Positions 7,986 to 19,097 of a stretch of 64,000 nt of DNA are shown in pieces. Position numbers and translations under genes: made by a program. Location: positions 248,001 to 312,000 of the forward strand of contig NZ_LIQF01000002.1 in the NCBI RefSeq assembly GCF_001418205.1. Reading direction: 5' to 3'. Each line of letters starts with the position of its first letter. Position 1 is the first letter of the stretch. Source of the DNA: Marinomonas fungiae (lineage in GTDB: Bacteria; Pseudomonadota; Gammaproteobacteria; Pseudomonadales; Marinomonadaceae). Below the pieces are notes generated by a model. The model was not told the DNA's origin. It was given only the letters and a program-made list of their open reading frames with translations, and did not search any database.

Positions 7986-10889
7986 ATGAATAACAATATA
8001 AGCCAGCTCACTCTATCTGACGAAATAGAACAGCAGAAGCTTGAGAAAAATTTAGCTGAAACTGTTAAGTTAACGAAGCAAAAAAACATTCAAGCCTTTC
8101 ACTTATACGCCCCATATTTATTAGAGTTTTTGGAGATTAATGGGGATGATACTCTTTCAATATTTTGTACTAGTAAAGGTAAAGCCAATATTGTTGATTA
8201 TTCAACAGGACAATGTTGGTATGGAGATGACCCTGAAGTACAAATAAAAGAGGCGCTTCATAAAGAGATCTCTCAAATTTCTAAGCTTTCATTGACGGCT
8301 GGCGGGGATAATTCTTTACCTCCTATTCATTATGTCGAGGGTACTCCTTTCATTTCACCTGAGTCCTTAGTTTCCACGCAAGGTGTCAAAGCTGATGTCA
8401 AAAACTCAAAAATTCCACTATGGATTCAGTTTGGGCTTGGAGTTGGTAGCGTATTAAAAGAAGTTTCAAATTTAGTTGAAATAGATAATTGGTTGGTCTA
8501 CGAGCCATCAATAGAAGTTTTTAAGGCTAGTGTTGATGCTTTCGATTGGGCCTCTTGGCTAGAGGGGCGAGTGAAAAATGATCAGCAGGTCTATTTGCAG
8601 ATTGGAAATAATGCATCGACGATTGTTGAAGATATTGAGTTTATAAAATCAGAAACAGATCTTTCTGAAGCGTACTTATATCGTCACTACCACCATCCTG
8701 AGATGGACTCTTTATATCAGTATTTAACGTCGGCATTGTTTTCATGGCAAGATCTATTGGGGGATCAGGTCACCTTGATGCCTTTTACTGATTTTTGTGA
8801 TGAAGTTTTACCTATCCGTCCAAAAGTAGAATTAATGGAGTCAGAGTCCTCTAAGTTATATTGGTCTGAAGCGAAACATCGATATTTATATAATATTAAG
8901 ATTTTTCAGCAGTACTATCCTGATATAGCTAGTATTTTTTTAGATTTTACGCCAGAAAAGTGGCATCTTGTTCTTTCTGAAAGTGGTCAGTGGAATTTGC
9001 TACATTTGGAGAGAGGGGCTTTCTTCTATGGTGAAGAATCAAAAGCGGAGGCTTTGTCAGATCTTAAAAGATTTGAAAAGAATCCACTAAAAGATGACCC
9101 TATGCTTAATGTTAATGGCGGAAAGCTTGCATACTATCAGCACTATTCAAAGTCGGCCATTATTAAGGACCTTTTCAAAGAGTCCAGTTTTGACATTGGA
9201 GGCTTTTCTTCTGAAATTAATGGGTTGATATTTTTTGGTCTAGGTTTGGGCTTCCAGTTAGGTGAGTTGCTGGAAGATAAAATGATAAACAATCTGTTTG
9301 TTTATGAGCCAAACTTTGATTACTTCTACGCCTCTTTATATGTTCTAGATTGGGCTTTTATCTTAGAGAAAATGGATAGACAAAAGGGACGATTGCATCT
9401 CAATTTAGGTGACGATGGCTCTCATGCTGCACAAGATATACCTAGGATATTTAATACAGTAGGTAACTATAATGTCGTATCAACTTATATTTACCCTCTA
9501 TACCACCACTCTAAAATTCAGCAGTCTGTATATGAGCTTAAGCAAGAACTAGAGTGTGTTGTATCGTTAGGTGAATACTTTGAGCATGTGCGTTATGGCG
9601 TATCTCATATGAATTCGGTTTTTGCATCAGGAAATTCTCATTTAGTTCATCATGTAGAAATGCCTAATAAAGACCTGCTTGATCTTCCTGTATTTATTGT
9701 GGGCAATGGTCCATCAATTGATAACTCTTATACGTATATAAAAGAAAATAGAAAAAAAGTTATCTTAATATCATGTGGTACAGCACTCAGAGCATTATAT
9801 AATTACGGAATTAAACCAGATTTCCATGCTGAAGTGGAGCAGAATAGATCAAATTATCATTGGGTAAGTAATGCAGCAGACAAGGAATTTTTAAAAGATA
9901 TCAGTTTGCTGAGTGTACATGGTGTGCACCCAGATACCGCTTCCTTATTCAAGAAAACGGTTCTTATTTTTAAATCCGGGGAGGCGGCAGTTAGGGTTTA
10001 TTCAACAATTGTTGAAAGATTGAGAGACTATCCGGAATTAGAGTACTCATATCCAACAGTTTCAAACTTAGTTATATCTATGATGTGTTTCTTAGGTATG
10101 AAGGAGATTTATCTTTTTGGTGTTGATTTAGGTTATAAAGATTTAGAGTACCATCATTCCAAAAAATCAGATTATTATAAAAGAAATGATGAATCTGAGC
10201 CCGATTTAGATAAGGCCTCTTCTTTAGGCTATAATTATGCCCAAATGAATGGCGTGATGACAGTGCCAGGAAATTTTGAAAAAAATGTCTTCACAAAGCG
10301 TGAATTTAAAATGTCAGCCCAGATCATTGAAAGGGTACTAGAAGTCTATAAAGAGACCTCTTGCTTTAACTGTAGTGATGGCGCCAAGATAAACGGCTCA
10401 ATACCTTTGCTAGTAGAAGATATTGAGTTAAGAGAAAGCAAATATCTACCGAGTGATTTCCAAGAGGCTTTGATTGAAGAGCTATGTCTTTCCACCGATG
10501 AAGTTGTTCGTTTGTCGAGGGACTTCAATAGTGGATTAGATCTTGATGTTCTGAAAGGTGATGTTGAACGCTTCCTGAAATGGATTAGGGATATTAATCC
10601 TAAAAATGAAAAAGAAATGGAGAAGGTTCTTACTGATCAAAGGGATTTCTTCTATGAATCAGTGACCGGAAACTCTTCTGTATTCTTTTATTTATTTTGG
10701 GGGAGTATGAACTATTACTCTGCGCTTATACTTAAACTTGCTTATACAGAGAAAGACTCCGGATACGAAGAGCGATTATCAAAGGCTTGGAGTTACTGGG
10801 TTGAGCATGTAGAAGAAGTATTTTATGATTACTACAATAATCCTGATGCTTTAGACCAAACTGGCGTTGAAAATAAAAACTTCAACTAA
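7986..10889 (+). CDS. Maf-type motility-associated glycosyltransferase with duplicated N-terminal module
   Basis: Maf proteins transfer nonulosonic acids such as pseudaminic acid from CMP to flagellin Ser/Thr in the cytosol. The 967-residue protein contains the DUF115/MAF_flag10 core at about residues 570-780 (FIVGNGPSIDNS, SCGTALRALYNYGIKPDFHAEVE, LFGVDLGYKD). Before it lie two related modules about 268 residues apart: FGLG at 149-152 and again at 417-420, each followed by VYEP, an F-x-AS segment and DWA. A YGDD/YGEE stretch also recurs earlier in each module. The last 200 residues are helical and unrecognised. It stands opposite the pse operon and downstream of the flagellins, so flagellin is the likely acceptor. 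Confidence 0.88.
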   Translation: MNNNISQLTLSDEIEQQKLEKNLAETVKLTKQKNIQAFHLYAPYLLEFLEINGDDTLSIFCTSKGKANIVDYSTGQCWYGDDPEVQIKEALHKEISQISKLSLTAGGDNSLPPIHYVEGTPFISPESLVSTQGVKADVKNSKIPLWIQFGLGVGSVLKEVSNLVEIDNWLVYEPSIEVFKASVDAFDWASWLEGRVKNDQQVYLQIGNNASTIVEDIEFIKSETDLSEAYLYRHYHHPEMDSLYQYLTSALFSWQDLLGDQVTLMPFTDFCDEVLPIRPKVELMESESSKLYWSEAKHRYLYNIKIFQQYYPDIASIFLDFTPEKWHLVLSESGQWNLLHLERGAFFYGEESKAEALSDLKRFEKNPLKDDPMLNVNGGKLAYYQHYSKSAIIKDLFKESSFDIGGFSSEINGLIFFGLGLGFQLGELLEDKMINNLFVYEPNFDYFYASLYVLDWAFILEKMDRQKGRLHLNLGDDGSHAAQDIPRIFNTVGNYNVVSTYIYPLYHHSKIQQSVYELKQELECVVSLGEYFEHVRYGVSHMNSVFASGNSHLVHHVEMPNKDLLDLPVFIVGNGPSIDNSYTYIKENRKKVILISCGTALRALYNYGIKPDFHAEVEQNRSNYHWVSNAADKEFLKDISLLSVHGVHPDTASLFKKTVLIFKSGEAAVRVYSTIVERLRDYPELEYSYPTVSNLVISMMCFLGMKEIYLFGVDLGYKDLEYHHSKKSDYYKRNDESEPDLDKASSLGYNYAQMNGVMTVPGNFEKNVFTKREFKMSAQIIERVLEVYKETSCFNCSDGAKINGSIPLLVEDIELRESKYLPSDFQEALIEELCLSTDEVVRLSRDFNSGLDLDVLKGDVERFLKWIRDINPKNEKEMEKVLTDQRDFFYESVTGNSSVFFYLFWGSMNYYSALILKLAYTEKDSGYEERLSKAWSYWVEHVEEVFYDYYNNPDALDQTGVENKNFN

Positions 10890-10900
10890 TCTGTTAGAAG

Positions 10901-10926
10901 CTCCTAGCTAGAAAGTTAGCTAGGAG
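10901..10926. terminator. Hairpin between convergent maf and the Pse methyltransferase gene
   Basis: CTCCTAGCTA (10901-10910), loop GAAAGT, TAGCTAGGAG (10917-10926) form a perfect 10-bp stem in the 42-base gap between convergent genes. It is followed by TTT on the plus strand only, so it may serve mainly maf. Confidence 0.7.
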
Positions 10927-10931
10927 TTTGC

Positions 10932-11543
10932 TTACTTCTCTAATAAGAACCAGCTAATATCGTCTTGTGGTTTTAGCTCATCTCTATGATAAAAGAAACC
11001 ATAATCTACAAGCTTTAGCCCATATTTATCGATCAACTCTCCTGCAAAGTCTCTTTTGAATAGCTTGTTTTGATGCCCTCGGTAGCTAATGCTTACAGGG
11101 CTTGGGTTGTAATACTCTGCGACGAGTACGTATCGTTTACTAGAATTCACTAGGTTTTGATAAACTTTGTCCAGATGATCTGGGTCTATATGGATCAGTA
11201 CACCACAGGTAAAAGTAAGATCAACAGGAGTTCCACTGATGTCTTCTAGGATTGATGTGTTGAATATGTCGGCGATATTCAAACTTGCAGCTTTATCTGC
11301 TGCCTTTTTGTTAATTTCGTAACCACTTAATTCAAAGCTAGGTTTTAATTTGTTCAAGGCGACCAAGTTAAGACCTATGTTGCATCCTAGCTCTCTCACA
11401 GAGCTTAATTTGTTTGTTGAGCGCAGCATGGTTGAGAACATGCAAATTTTAGAAGTAAGCAATGCGTCAGATTTATTTCTATCAACGTACTCATCTCCGA
11501 ACTCGCCAGACCAAAACTCTTCTTGTTCTGTTTTCCTATTCAT
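10932..11543 (-). CDS. Pseudaminic acid biosynthesis-associated methyltransferase
   Basis: A 203-residue SAM-dependent methyltransferase. The Rossmann motif I is VRELGCNIGLNLVAL (about 48-62), followed by GYEINKKA and the post-motif TFTCGVLIHIDPDHL. It resembles the family regularly found at the end of pseudaminic acid operons, proposed to methylate the sugar or its linked form. It is last in the pse operon, 13 bases after pseI, with AAGGGGAA in front of its ATG. The precise acceptor is not known; sugar O- or N-methylation is inference from context. Confidence 0.82.
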   Translation of the reverse strand: MNRKTEQEEFWSGEFGDEYVDRNKSDALLTSKICMFSTMLRSTNKLSSVRELGCNIGLNLVALNKLKPSFELSGYEINKKAADKAASLNIADIFNTSILEDISGTPVDLTFTCGVLIHIDPDHLDKVYQNLVNSSKRYVLVAEYYNPSPVSISYRGHQNKLFKRDFAGELIDKYGLKLVDYGFFYHRDELKPQDDISWFLLEK

Positions 11544-11556
11544 GTTTATTCCCCTT

Positions 11557-12612
11557 CTAATCTTGAGTAATAAGGTTCCAATCTAGAGCAGTTCCCCTCT
11601 TAATATCGCAAAGTGCAGTAGTACCGAGTATTTGATAAAGATGTTTTGGGGCCAACCCATACCCAGGACGAATGCTTCTAACATGCTCTGATGTGATCGT
11701 TTCTCCGGCTTTAATATCTTTTACAATATACAGTGAACGTCGAAACTTGATATTAGGCTTTTCTGCTTCAGTTAGACTGTAATTCACTTGGCCTAGTGCT
11801 TGCCAAGCAATTTCACTATCACGGCATAAGGCCGTTAACTCATCGGGCTCCAATGAAAATGAGTCGTCAGGGCCTCCGCCATCACGGTCTAGAGTAAAAT
11901 GCTTTTCAATAATGGCGGCTCCCATCGCCACAGATGTTATTGCAGTGACATTGTCAATGGTATGATCAGATAGGCCAACGATGCAATCAAAGCGTGTTTG
12001 CATGTCCTTTACTGTACGTAAATTATATTGCTCGGCAGGCGTTGGGTAACCACTAACACAATGCAAAATTGCTAACTCGTTACAACCCACTTTACGAGCT
12101 GTATCGATCGCTTCTTGAATCTCTTCTTCATTGGCCATGCCAGTTGAAATAATCAAAGGCTTTCCTGTTCGAGCAGCGGCTTCAATAAGCGGTAAGTCGA
12201 TGGCCTCAAAGGAGGCGATTTTGTAGGCTGGAGCATCTAACTCTTCAAGTAGATCAATGGCGGTTGTATCAAATGGTGAGCTAAAGATGGTGATATCTAG
12301 GTCTTTTGCTTTTTGAAACAGCGCTTTGTGCCATTCCCATGGCGTATAGGCTTGTTGATATAGCTTATAGAGTGAGTTGCCTGCCCAGAGGCCTCCATGG
12401 ATCTGAAAATCCTCATTGTCGCAGTCTATAGTAATAGTGTCAGGCGTATAGGTTTGTAGTTTTACAGCATCTGCCCCAGAAGCTTTGGCAATTTCGATAA
12501 GCTCTAATGCATTTTCCAATTTCCCATTATGGTTCGCCGACAGTTCTGCAATGATATAGGGCGGGTAATCTGGTCCGATTCGTCGACCATTAATAGTGAT
12601 AAAACTATTCAT
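11557..12612 (-). CDS. pseI: Pseudaminic acid synthase PseI
   Basis: PseI condenses 2,4-diacetamido-2,4,6-trideoxy-L-altrose with phosphoenolpyruvate to give pseudaminic acid. The 351-residue protein has the NeuB-type TIM barrel (YIIAELSANHNG near residue 20, SSPFDTTAIDLLEE, IISTGMAN, HCVSGYPTP, GLSDHT) and a C-terminal SAF/antifreeze-like domain (FRRSLYIVKDIKAGE onward). Length matches the family. Its ATG overlaps the stop of the preceding pseG fusion by four bases (ATGA), indicating translational coupling. The choice of PseI over sialic or legionaminic acid synthase rests on the pseB/C/F/G neighbours. Confidence 0.93.
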   Translation of the reverse strand: MNSFITINGRRIGPDYPPYIIAELSANHNGKLENALELIEIAKASGADAVKLQTYTPDTITIDCDNEDFQIHGGLWAGNSLYKLYQQAYTPWEWHKALFQKAKDLDITIFSSPFDTTAIDLLEELDAPAYKIASFEAIDLPLIEAAARTGKPLIISTGMANEEEIQEAIDTARKVGCNELAILHCVSGYPTPAEQYNLRTVKDMQTRFDCIVGLSDHTIDNVTAITSVAMGAAIIEKHFTLDRDGGGPDDSFSLEPDELTALCRDSEIAWQALGQVNYSLTEAEKPNIKFRRSLYIVKDIKAGETITSEHVRSIRPGYGLAPKHLYQILGTTALCDIKRGTALDWNLITQD

Positions 12613-14096
12613 AGGGCTTCTTCCAAAATAGGTGAGCGAATAAAGCTAGTTGCTGAAACTTGCTGATAATTAGCACGCTTAAATAATGCTTGAGACGCAA
12701 CATTTTCAACCAATACCGTAGCATGAATGTGTATATGGGGATGAATTGTATCGAGGTTAGAGAGTGCTGCTATGGCTAACCCTTGGCCATAGCAGTTCGG
12801 ATCGATGTAGATTGAAACAAGGTAATGATGGGCCTTTTGTCGATCCAGACGAACCACGCCAACATTTACCCCATCTTTCACTATCAGGTAAAAATAATCG
12901 GTATAGCTCTTTAGTTTATTGGTAAACCAAGCTAAATGCTCTTCCCAAGAAGGAGTCTTCTTCGTGAGTGCATAGCGTCGAGTATCTGGGTGCTGCTGCC
13001 ATTGAAAGGTTAGCTGTGCATCACTTAACGTAGCTCGACGCAGTGAAATGCGCTTTTCTGGAATGGCGAATTGATTAATAGCGCTTGCCACCCTGAAGGC
13101 TCCTAGTCCATCGCATACAGCCAAGCTATTTCGATGGAGTGTGTGCCATTGATGCAGTAGTTGCTCGATGTGGTCAGTCAGCCGATCTATATCGTTTGGC
13201 TCGATGGCTAAAGCAATGCCGTGCTGTGCGAGCTTTTGGCACATAGTCTGCTGATTGTTAGCGATGGGGACGATAATGCTAGGCAATCCTAAGCACGCTC
13301 TTTCCCATGAGGTGGTTCCAGGTGCTCCGATCGCAATGTCATGTTGTAACATCAGCTCAGCCATCTTTGAGCAAAAAGTGATATGTGTAATGTGCTCATA
13401 TCGTTCAGCGAAACGGCTAATGGTTTGGTAGTGAGGAGAGCGTTCTGACAGCAACACGGTAACTTGGAACGAGTGCTGAGAAAGCTGCTCAAGAGCCTTA
13501 AGCGTCATGTTGTGTTCATCGATCCCACCAAATGACACTAGAATCCTAGGGGGCATAGTATAGCCTGACCTTTCCAAGGCTTGTTCACGGTGCAAACAAA
13601 ATGTCGGCGCTAGGATCGCGTATTCTTGACCGCTAAGGATCTGCGCGCGTGAGGTATATTCCTCCGGCTGACGTGCGAGTGTTTGATCAATAATCAGATC
13701 TGCCTCATGATCACGAACTAAATCGTCAATGGCGATTATCGGGCATTGTAATGTTTCTCTAACAAGGCTCTCCCAGCGGCTGCCGATTCCATAGTGATCC
13801 ACAATAACCAAACTGGCTTCATCGCAATGCAACAAGAATTGCTGAGCATCAATCTCTTCAGGTCGAGTAAGCCAACGGGAGTATTCTTGTGAGCCAGTAT
13901 GCGACTCGATGTAGGGGAGAGAGGTTACAGGGTATCCGGACTCCTTTATAAATGCGATGAAGTTGCCCGGTAGGTCCAAACATAAGAAATGGATGGTGTG
14001 CTTTTTTGCTTTGAGAACGTTGGCAATTGAGAGGCAACGCATGACATGGCCACTGCCTATCTGCAGTGATGCGTCTACTCTAAAAACTATCTTCAT
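12609..14096 (-). CDS. pseG: PseG-PseH fusion: UDP-sugar hydrolase plus N-acetyltransferase
   Basis: The N-terminal about 340 residues are PseG, which removes UDP from UDP-2,4-diacetamido-trideoxy-altropyranose. The first residues include VDASLQIGSGHVMRCL, with a GT-B-type second half (LVSFGGIDEHNMT, GAPGTTSWERACLGLPSI). The last about 145 residues are a GNAT acetyltransferase (ISLRRATLSDAQLTFQW, then IYIDPNCYGQGLAIAAL) that should do the PseH step acetylating the 4-amino group. No separate pseH is present in the operon, which supports this. I start at the ATG at 14096 (MKIVFRVD) because PseG proteins begin there; an ATG 60 bases upstream would lie deeper inside pseF. It overlaps the end of pseF by 17 bases. 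Confidence 0.9.
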   Translation of the reverse strand: MKIVFRVDASLQIGSGHVMRCLSIANVLKAKKHTIHFLCLDLPGNFIAFIKESGYPVTSLPYIESHTGSQEYSRWLTRPEEIDAQQFLLHCDEASLVIVDHYGIGSRWESLVRETLQCPIIAIDDLVRDHEADLIIDQTLARQPEEYTSRAQILSGQEYAILAPTFCLHREQALERSGYTMPPRILVSFGGIDEHNMTLKALEQLSQHSFQVTVLLSERSPHYQTISRFAERYEHITHITFCSKMAELMLQHDIAIGAPGTTSWERACLGLPSIIVPIANNQQTMCQKLAQHGIALAIEPNDIDRLTDHIEQLLHQWHTLHRNSLAVCDGLGAFRVASAINQFAIPEKRISLRRATLSDAQLTFQWQQHPDTRRYALTKKTPSWEEHLAWFTNKLKSYTDYFYLIVKDGVNVGVVRLDRQKAHHYLVSIYIDPNCYGQGLAIAALSNLDTIHPHIHIHATVLVENVASQALFKRANYQQVSATSFIRSPILEEAL

Positions 14097-14783
14097 GGTG
14101 TTGCTTTTGAAAGCTGTACAAGCCTTCTGCCAATTGCCAATCTTCAGGGGTATCAATATCTATAGCCCGAATATAGGGGATTTCCATAATGCGTGAGTGG
14201 GCTGCGTAGATCTTCTCTTCATTGAGAAAGGCTTCTTTGCGTCCCCAATAGAATTGCCCTGCATCGTGGTATGCTTTCTCTAAATCTTGCGAACGAGTCA
14301 TTTCATATTCTGGTGAAAACATGGCGACTTCACCGTGACTGTTTAGTTTCAATGCCCGTTGTATTGGTGATTCATACTGAACAGCACTGAATACATATCT
14401 GACATCTTCTTGCTGAGTAAGAGCAGAAAGCCCTGTTTTTATGTCCTGGCTATCTAATAAAGGCGTCGCTGGGTAAATACAGCAGACTGCATTGATTGGC
14501 TTCCCTGACTTTTCGAGTTCAGTGATGGCGTGCTTAATGACGACGATAGTCGGCGCATAATCATCGGCTAACTCATCGGGTCTATAGAATGGCACTTCCG
14601 CCCCATACTGCTGCGCAATGTCTGCTATTTCTCTATCATCCGTCGACACCACCACACGATCGAAGCAACCTGAATCCAAAGCACATTCTATGGCGTAGGC
14701 AATAATCGGCTTGCCATGAAATGGCTTGATGTTTTTACGCGGAATGCGCTTGGAGCCGCCGCGTGCAGGAATGATAGCTACGT

Positions 14784-14787
<4 letters not shown>
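14080..14787 (-). CDS. pseF: Pseudaminic acid cytidylyltransferase PseF
   Basis: PseF activates pseudaminic acid with CTP to CMP-pseudaminic acid, the donor used by Maf. The 235-residue protein starts MNVAIIPARGGSKRIPRKNI, the nucleotide-binding motif of the CMP-sugar synthetase family, and continues with VVVSTDDREIADIAQQYGA and CIYPATPLL. Length is normal. ATG overlaps the pseC stop by four bases. NeuA-type CMP-sialic synthetases are related, but the operon context points to pseudaminic acid. Confidence 0.93.
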
Positions 14788-16950
<2,163 letters not shown>

Positions 16951-16986
16951 TTACCTTACTATTCAAAGAGCTAATGACAAATTAGT

Positions 16987-17013
16987 TTATCGGTTATTGC
17001 TAAAAAAACCTAA
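16987..17013 (-). promoter_or_regulatory. Candidate sigma-28 promoter of the pse operon
   Basis: Read on the minus strand: TTAGGTTT (17013-17006), 11 bases, then ACCGATAA (16994-16987). That is 13 of 16 FliA consensus positions with ideal spacing, and the pseB ATG is 40 bases further on. The score equals that of the first flagellin's promoter. Confidence 0.6.
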
Positions 17014-17025
17014 GTTATCAATGAA

Positions 17026-17580
17026 TTATTTCGTCACACAGTCAACTAAGTGATCATCCACCATGCCGGTTGCTTGCATAAAGGCATAACAAATTGTTGG
17101 CCCGAAAAACTTAAAACCGCGCTTTTTCATATCCTTGGCAATGGTTTCAGCTAACGGTGTTACCGCTGGGACATCCGCCATGGTTTTCGGAGCATTGCTA
17201 ATGACTTTGCCATCACTGAAGGCCCAGTAATAATTTGAAAATGAACCAAACTCTTCAACAATGCGTAAAAAGCATTGTGCATTGCTAATAGTGGCCGCAA
17301 TTTTCCCTCGGTGACGCACAATTTCGGCATTCTGAGTCAGTCTCTCTACATCATCGGCACTCATTGCTGCAACTTTAGTGGGGTCAAAATTGTGAAACGC
17401 TTGGCGATAACCCTCACGTTTTCGCAAAATCGTGATCCAGCTTAATCCCGCTTGTGCGCTTTCCAGTACAATGAATTCAAACAAGGTTTGGTCATCCGTC
17501 ACTGGTTTGCCCCATTCATTGTCGTGGTAAGCAATGTATTCGGACGATCCTAAACACCAGTCGCAACGCTGTTCAGCCAT
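17026..17580 (-). CDS. tag: DNA-3-methyladenine glycosylase I
   Basis: Tag excises 3-methyladenine from alkylated DNA in base excision repair. The 184-residue protein starts MAEQRCDWCLGSSEYIAYHD with the zinc cysteines and the conserved YHDNEWG, and continues with FEFIVLESAQAGLSWITIL, ILRKREGYR and GFKFFGPTICYAFMQATGMVDDH near the C-terminus, where the other zinc ligands lie. The start at 17580 has AAGGTG upstream; longer in-frame extension overlaps the divergent neighbour. Unrelated to the pse operon downstream. Confidence 0.95.
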   Translation of the reverse strand: MAEQRCDWCLGSSEYIAYHDNEWGKPVTDDQTLFEFIVLESAQAGLSWITILRKREGYRQAFHNFDPTKVAAMSADDVERLTQNAEIVRHRGKIAATISNAQCFLRIVEEFGSFSNYYWAFSDGKVISNAPKTMADVPAVTPLAETIAKDMKKRGFKFFGPTICYAFMQATGMVDDHLVDCVTK

Positions 17581-17638
17581 GATTTTATTCACCTTTTTTA
17601 ATTGATATGACTCTATTACCAAATGAGGGGGAGTGCAA

Positions 17639-18442
17639 ATGAACTTCGCTGGAGGCCTATTTAGCGCAGGGTTTGAGTGGATTAGCTGGATCATCACGAT
17701 GTTGGTATGTCTGTTTGCGTTGAGGAAAGCACCTTGGGTGACGATTTATAACGACTCCTCACTGCAAAATCGCTTTCTAGGTTGCCTTGTTGTTATCGCA
17801 TTTGTGTGGCAGATGAACGTCAATTTAAACATCGGTGTGATCATCCATTTTATGGGGATGACAACGCTGACGTTATTTTTCGGTTGGCCTTTGGCTATCT
17901 TAGCAGGTGTGATTGCTCAGCTGGTAGATACCTTATGGAATGGCCAAGCGTGGTCGGTAGTGGGTTGTAATCTGCTATTCAATGTTGTCATTCCTGTATT
18001 GGCTTCTTGGTGGGTGCATATTCGAATTGAACACTTTAAGCCCACAAATCCTTTTGTCTTTATTCTAGGTTCAGGTTTTTTCGGCTGTGTGTTCAGCACC
18101 TCGTTAACTACCTTGGCAGCGCTAGGTTCTCTCAAGCTGTTTGGAGTGGTCGAGTTAAAATTGAGTGTGGCCGATTATCTTGGTTATCTGCCGATTTTTG
18201 TTTTTCCGGAAGCGGTGGTGAATGGTATGTTTATCTCCGCAACCACCATATTGCATCCTTATGCCGTGGTTGCTTTTAATGAGGCGCGTTATTTCAAGCA
18301 ATCTGAGCGTGAAATGATCCTCGATGAATACATTGAACCGGCTTTAGATTTAGAGCAGACCGAAGCGCCTGAAGAAGATGAGCAAGACGACAGCCGCTAT
18401 CGACCACCAAAAGACTGGTATGACAAGGACAAAGATTCGTGA
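17639..18442 (+). CDS. CbiM-like energy-coupling factor transporter permease
   Basis: A 267-residue integral membrane protein with about six or seven hydrophobic segments that resembles CbiM/NikM substrate-binding permeases of ECF importers (LNIGVIIHFMGMTTLTLFFG, EAVVNGMFISA near the end). True CbiM/NikM need a metal-binding His at position 2; here it is Asn, so cobalt or nickel specificity is doubtful. The C-terminal 35 residues are acidic and soluble. No ECF T or ATPase gene adjoins. ATG 17639 follows GAGGGGGAG and is preferred to the GTG two codons earlier. nudF overlaps its end by four bases. Confidence 0.7.
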   Translation: MNFAGGLFSAGFEWISWIITMLVCLFALRKAPWVTIYNDSSLQNRFLGCLVVIAFVWQMNVNLNIGVIIHFMGMTTLTLFFGWPLAILAGVIAQLVDTLWNGQAWSVVGCNLLFNVVIPVLASWWVHIRIEHFKPTNPFVFILGSGFFGCVFSTSLTTLAALGSLKLFGVVELKLSVADYLGYLPIFVFPEAVVNGMFISATTILHPYAVVAFNEARYFKQSEREMILDEYIEPALDLEQTEAPEEDEQDDSRYRPPKDWYDKDKDS

Positions 18443-19068
18443 AGTATAAGCCAACTTATCACCACTCCGATGTGGAAGTAACAAAAGACGAAGTCGTTTA
18501 TGATGGCTTTTTTAAAATGCATAAGCGAGAGCTTAGACACCGTAAGTTCAATGGTGAGTGGTCTGAGTATATGACCCGCGAAATGATGGTGCGTTCAGAC
18601 GCGATTTGCGTGCTCTTGTTTGACCCTGTGCTCGACAAGCTTTTGATGATCGAGCAATTTCGACCTTGTTTACCAGAGCATGAATCGCCTTGGCTGCTGG
18701 AAGTCGTGGCGGGCATGGTCGAAGAAGGGGAGGCGGATGAGGACGTTGCTCGTCGAGAAGCTTTTGAAGAAGCAGGGGTGGAGATCAAACGCTTAGAATA
18801 CATGTTCCGTTTTGTGCCATCCCCTGGGGGATTAGTGGAGCATCTGCGTATGTATGCAGGGGAAATTGACGCGAGCGCCGTGGATCTTGAGGCGACGCTT
18901 GGGCTTGATGAAGAGCATGAAGACATTAAACTGCATCTTTTTGATACCAGTGATGTCATGTCCTTATTAGAACAAGAAATCGTCAATGCCAGTGCTATCA
19001 TGGCGTTACAGTGGTTTGCGTTGCATGGCGCCAAGCTCAAGCAAAAATGGTTAGCCACTAACAACTAG
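18439..19068 (+). CDS. nudF: ADP-ribose pyrophosphatase (Nudix)
   Basis: NudF hydrolyses ADP-ribose to AMP and ribose-5-phosphate. The 209-residue protein has a full Nudix box at about residues 92-114 (GMVEEGEADEDVARREAFEE then AGV) preceded by the NudF-type LLMIEQFRP and LLEVVAGM. It starts with GTG overlapping the previous stop (GTGA). As in Escherichia coli it belongs to the nudF-yqiB-yqiA-parE block; cpdA, normally between them, is absent here. Confidence 0.93.
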   Translation: MKYKPTYHHSDVEVTKDEVVYDGFFKMHKRELRHRKFNGEWSEYMTREMMVRSDAICVLLFDPVLDKLLMIEQFRPCLPEHESPWLLEVVAGMVEEGEADEDVARREAFEEAGVEIKRLEYMFRFVPSPGGLVEHLRMYAGEIDASAVDLEATLGLDEEHEDIKLHLFDTSDVMSLLEQEIVNASAIMALQWFALHGAKLKQKWLATNN

Positions 19069-19097
19069 GTTCTCGTTAATCAGCGGAAGCAAAATTC

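Noticed and set aside
18498..19064. Long minus-strand frame (188 residues) opposite nudF
   Set aside because: Ser-rich and low-complexity, caused by codon bias on the true strand; nudF has a full Nudix box.
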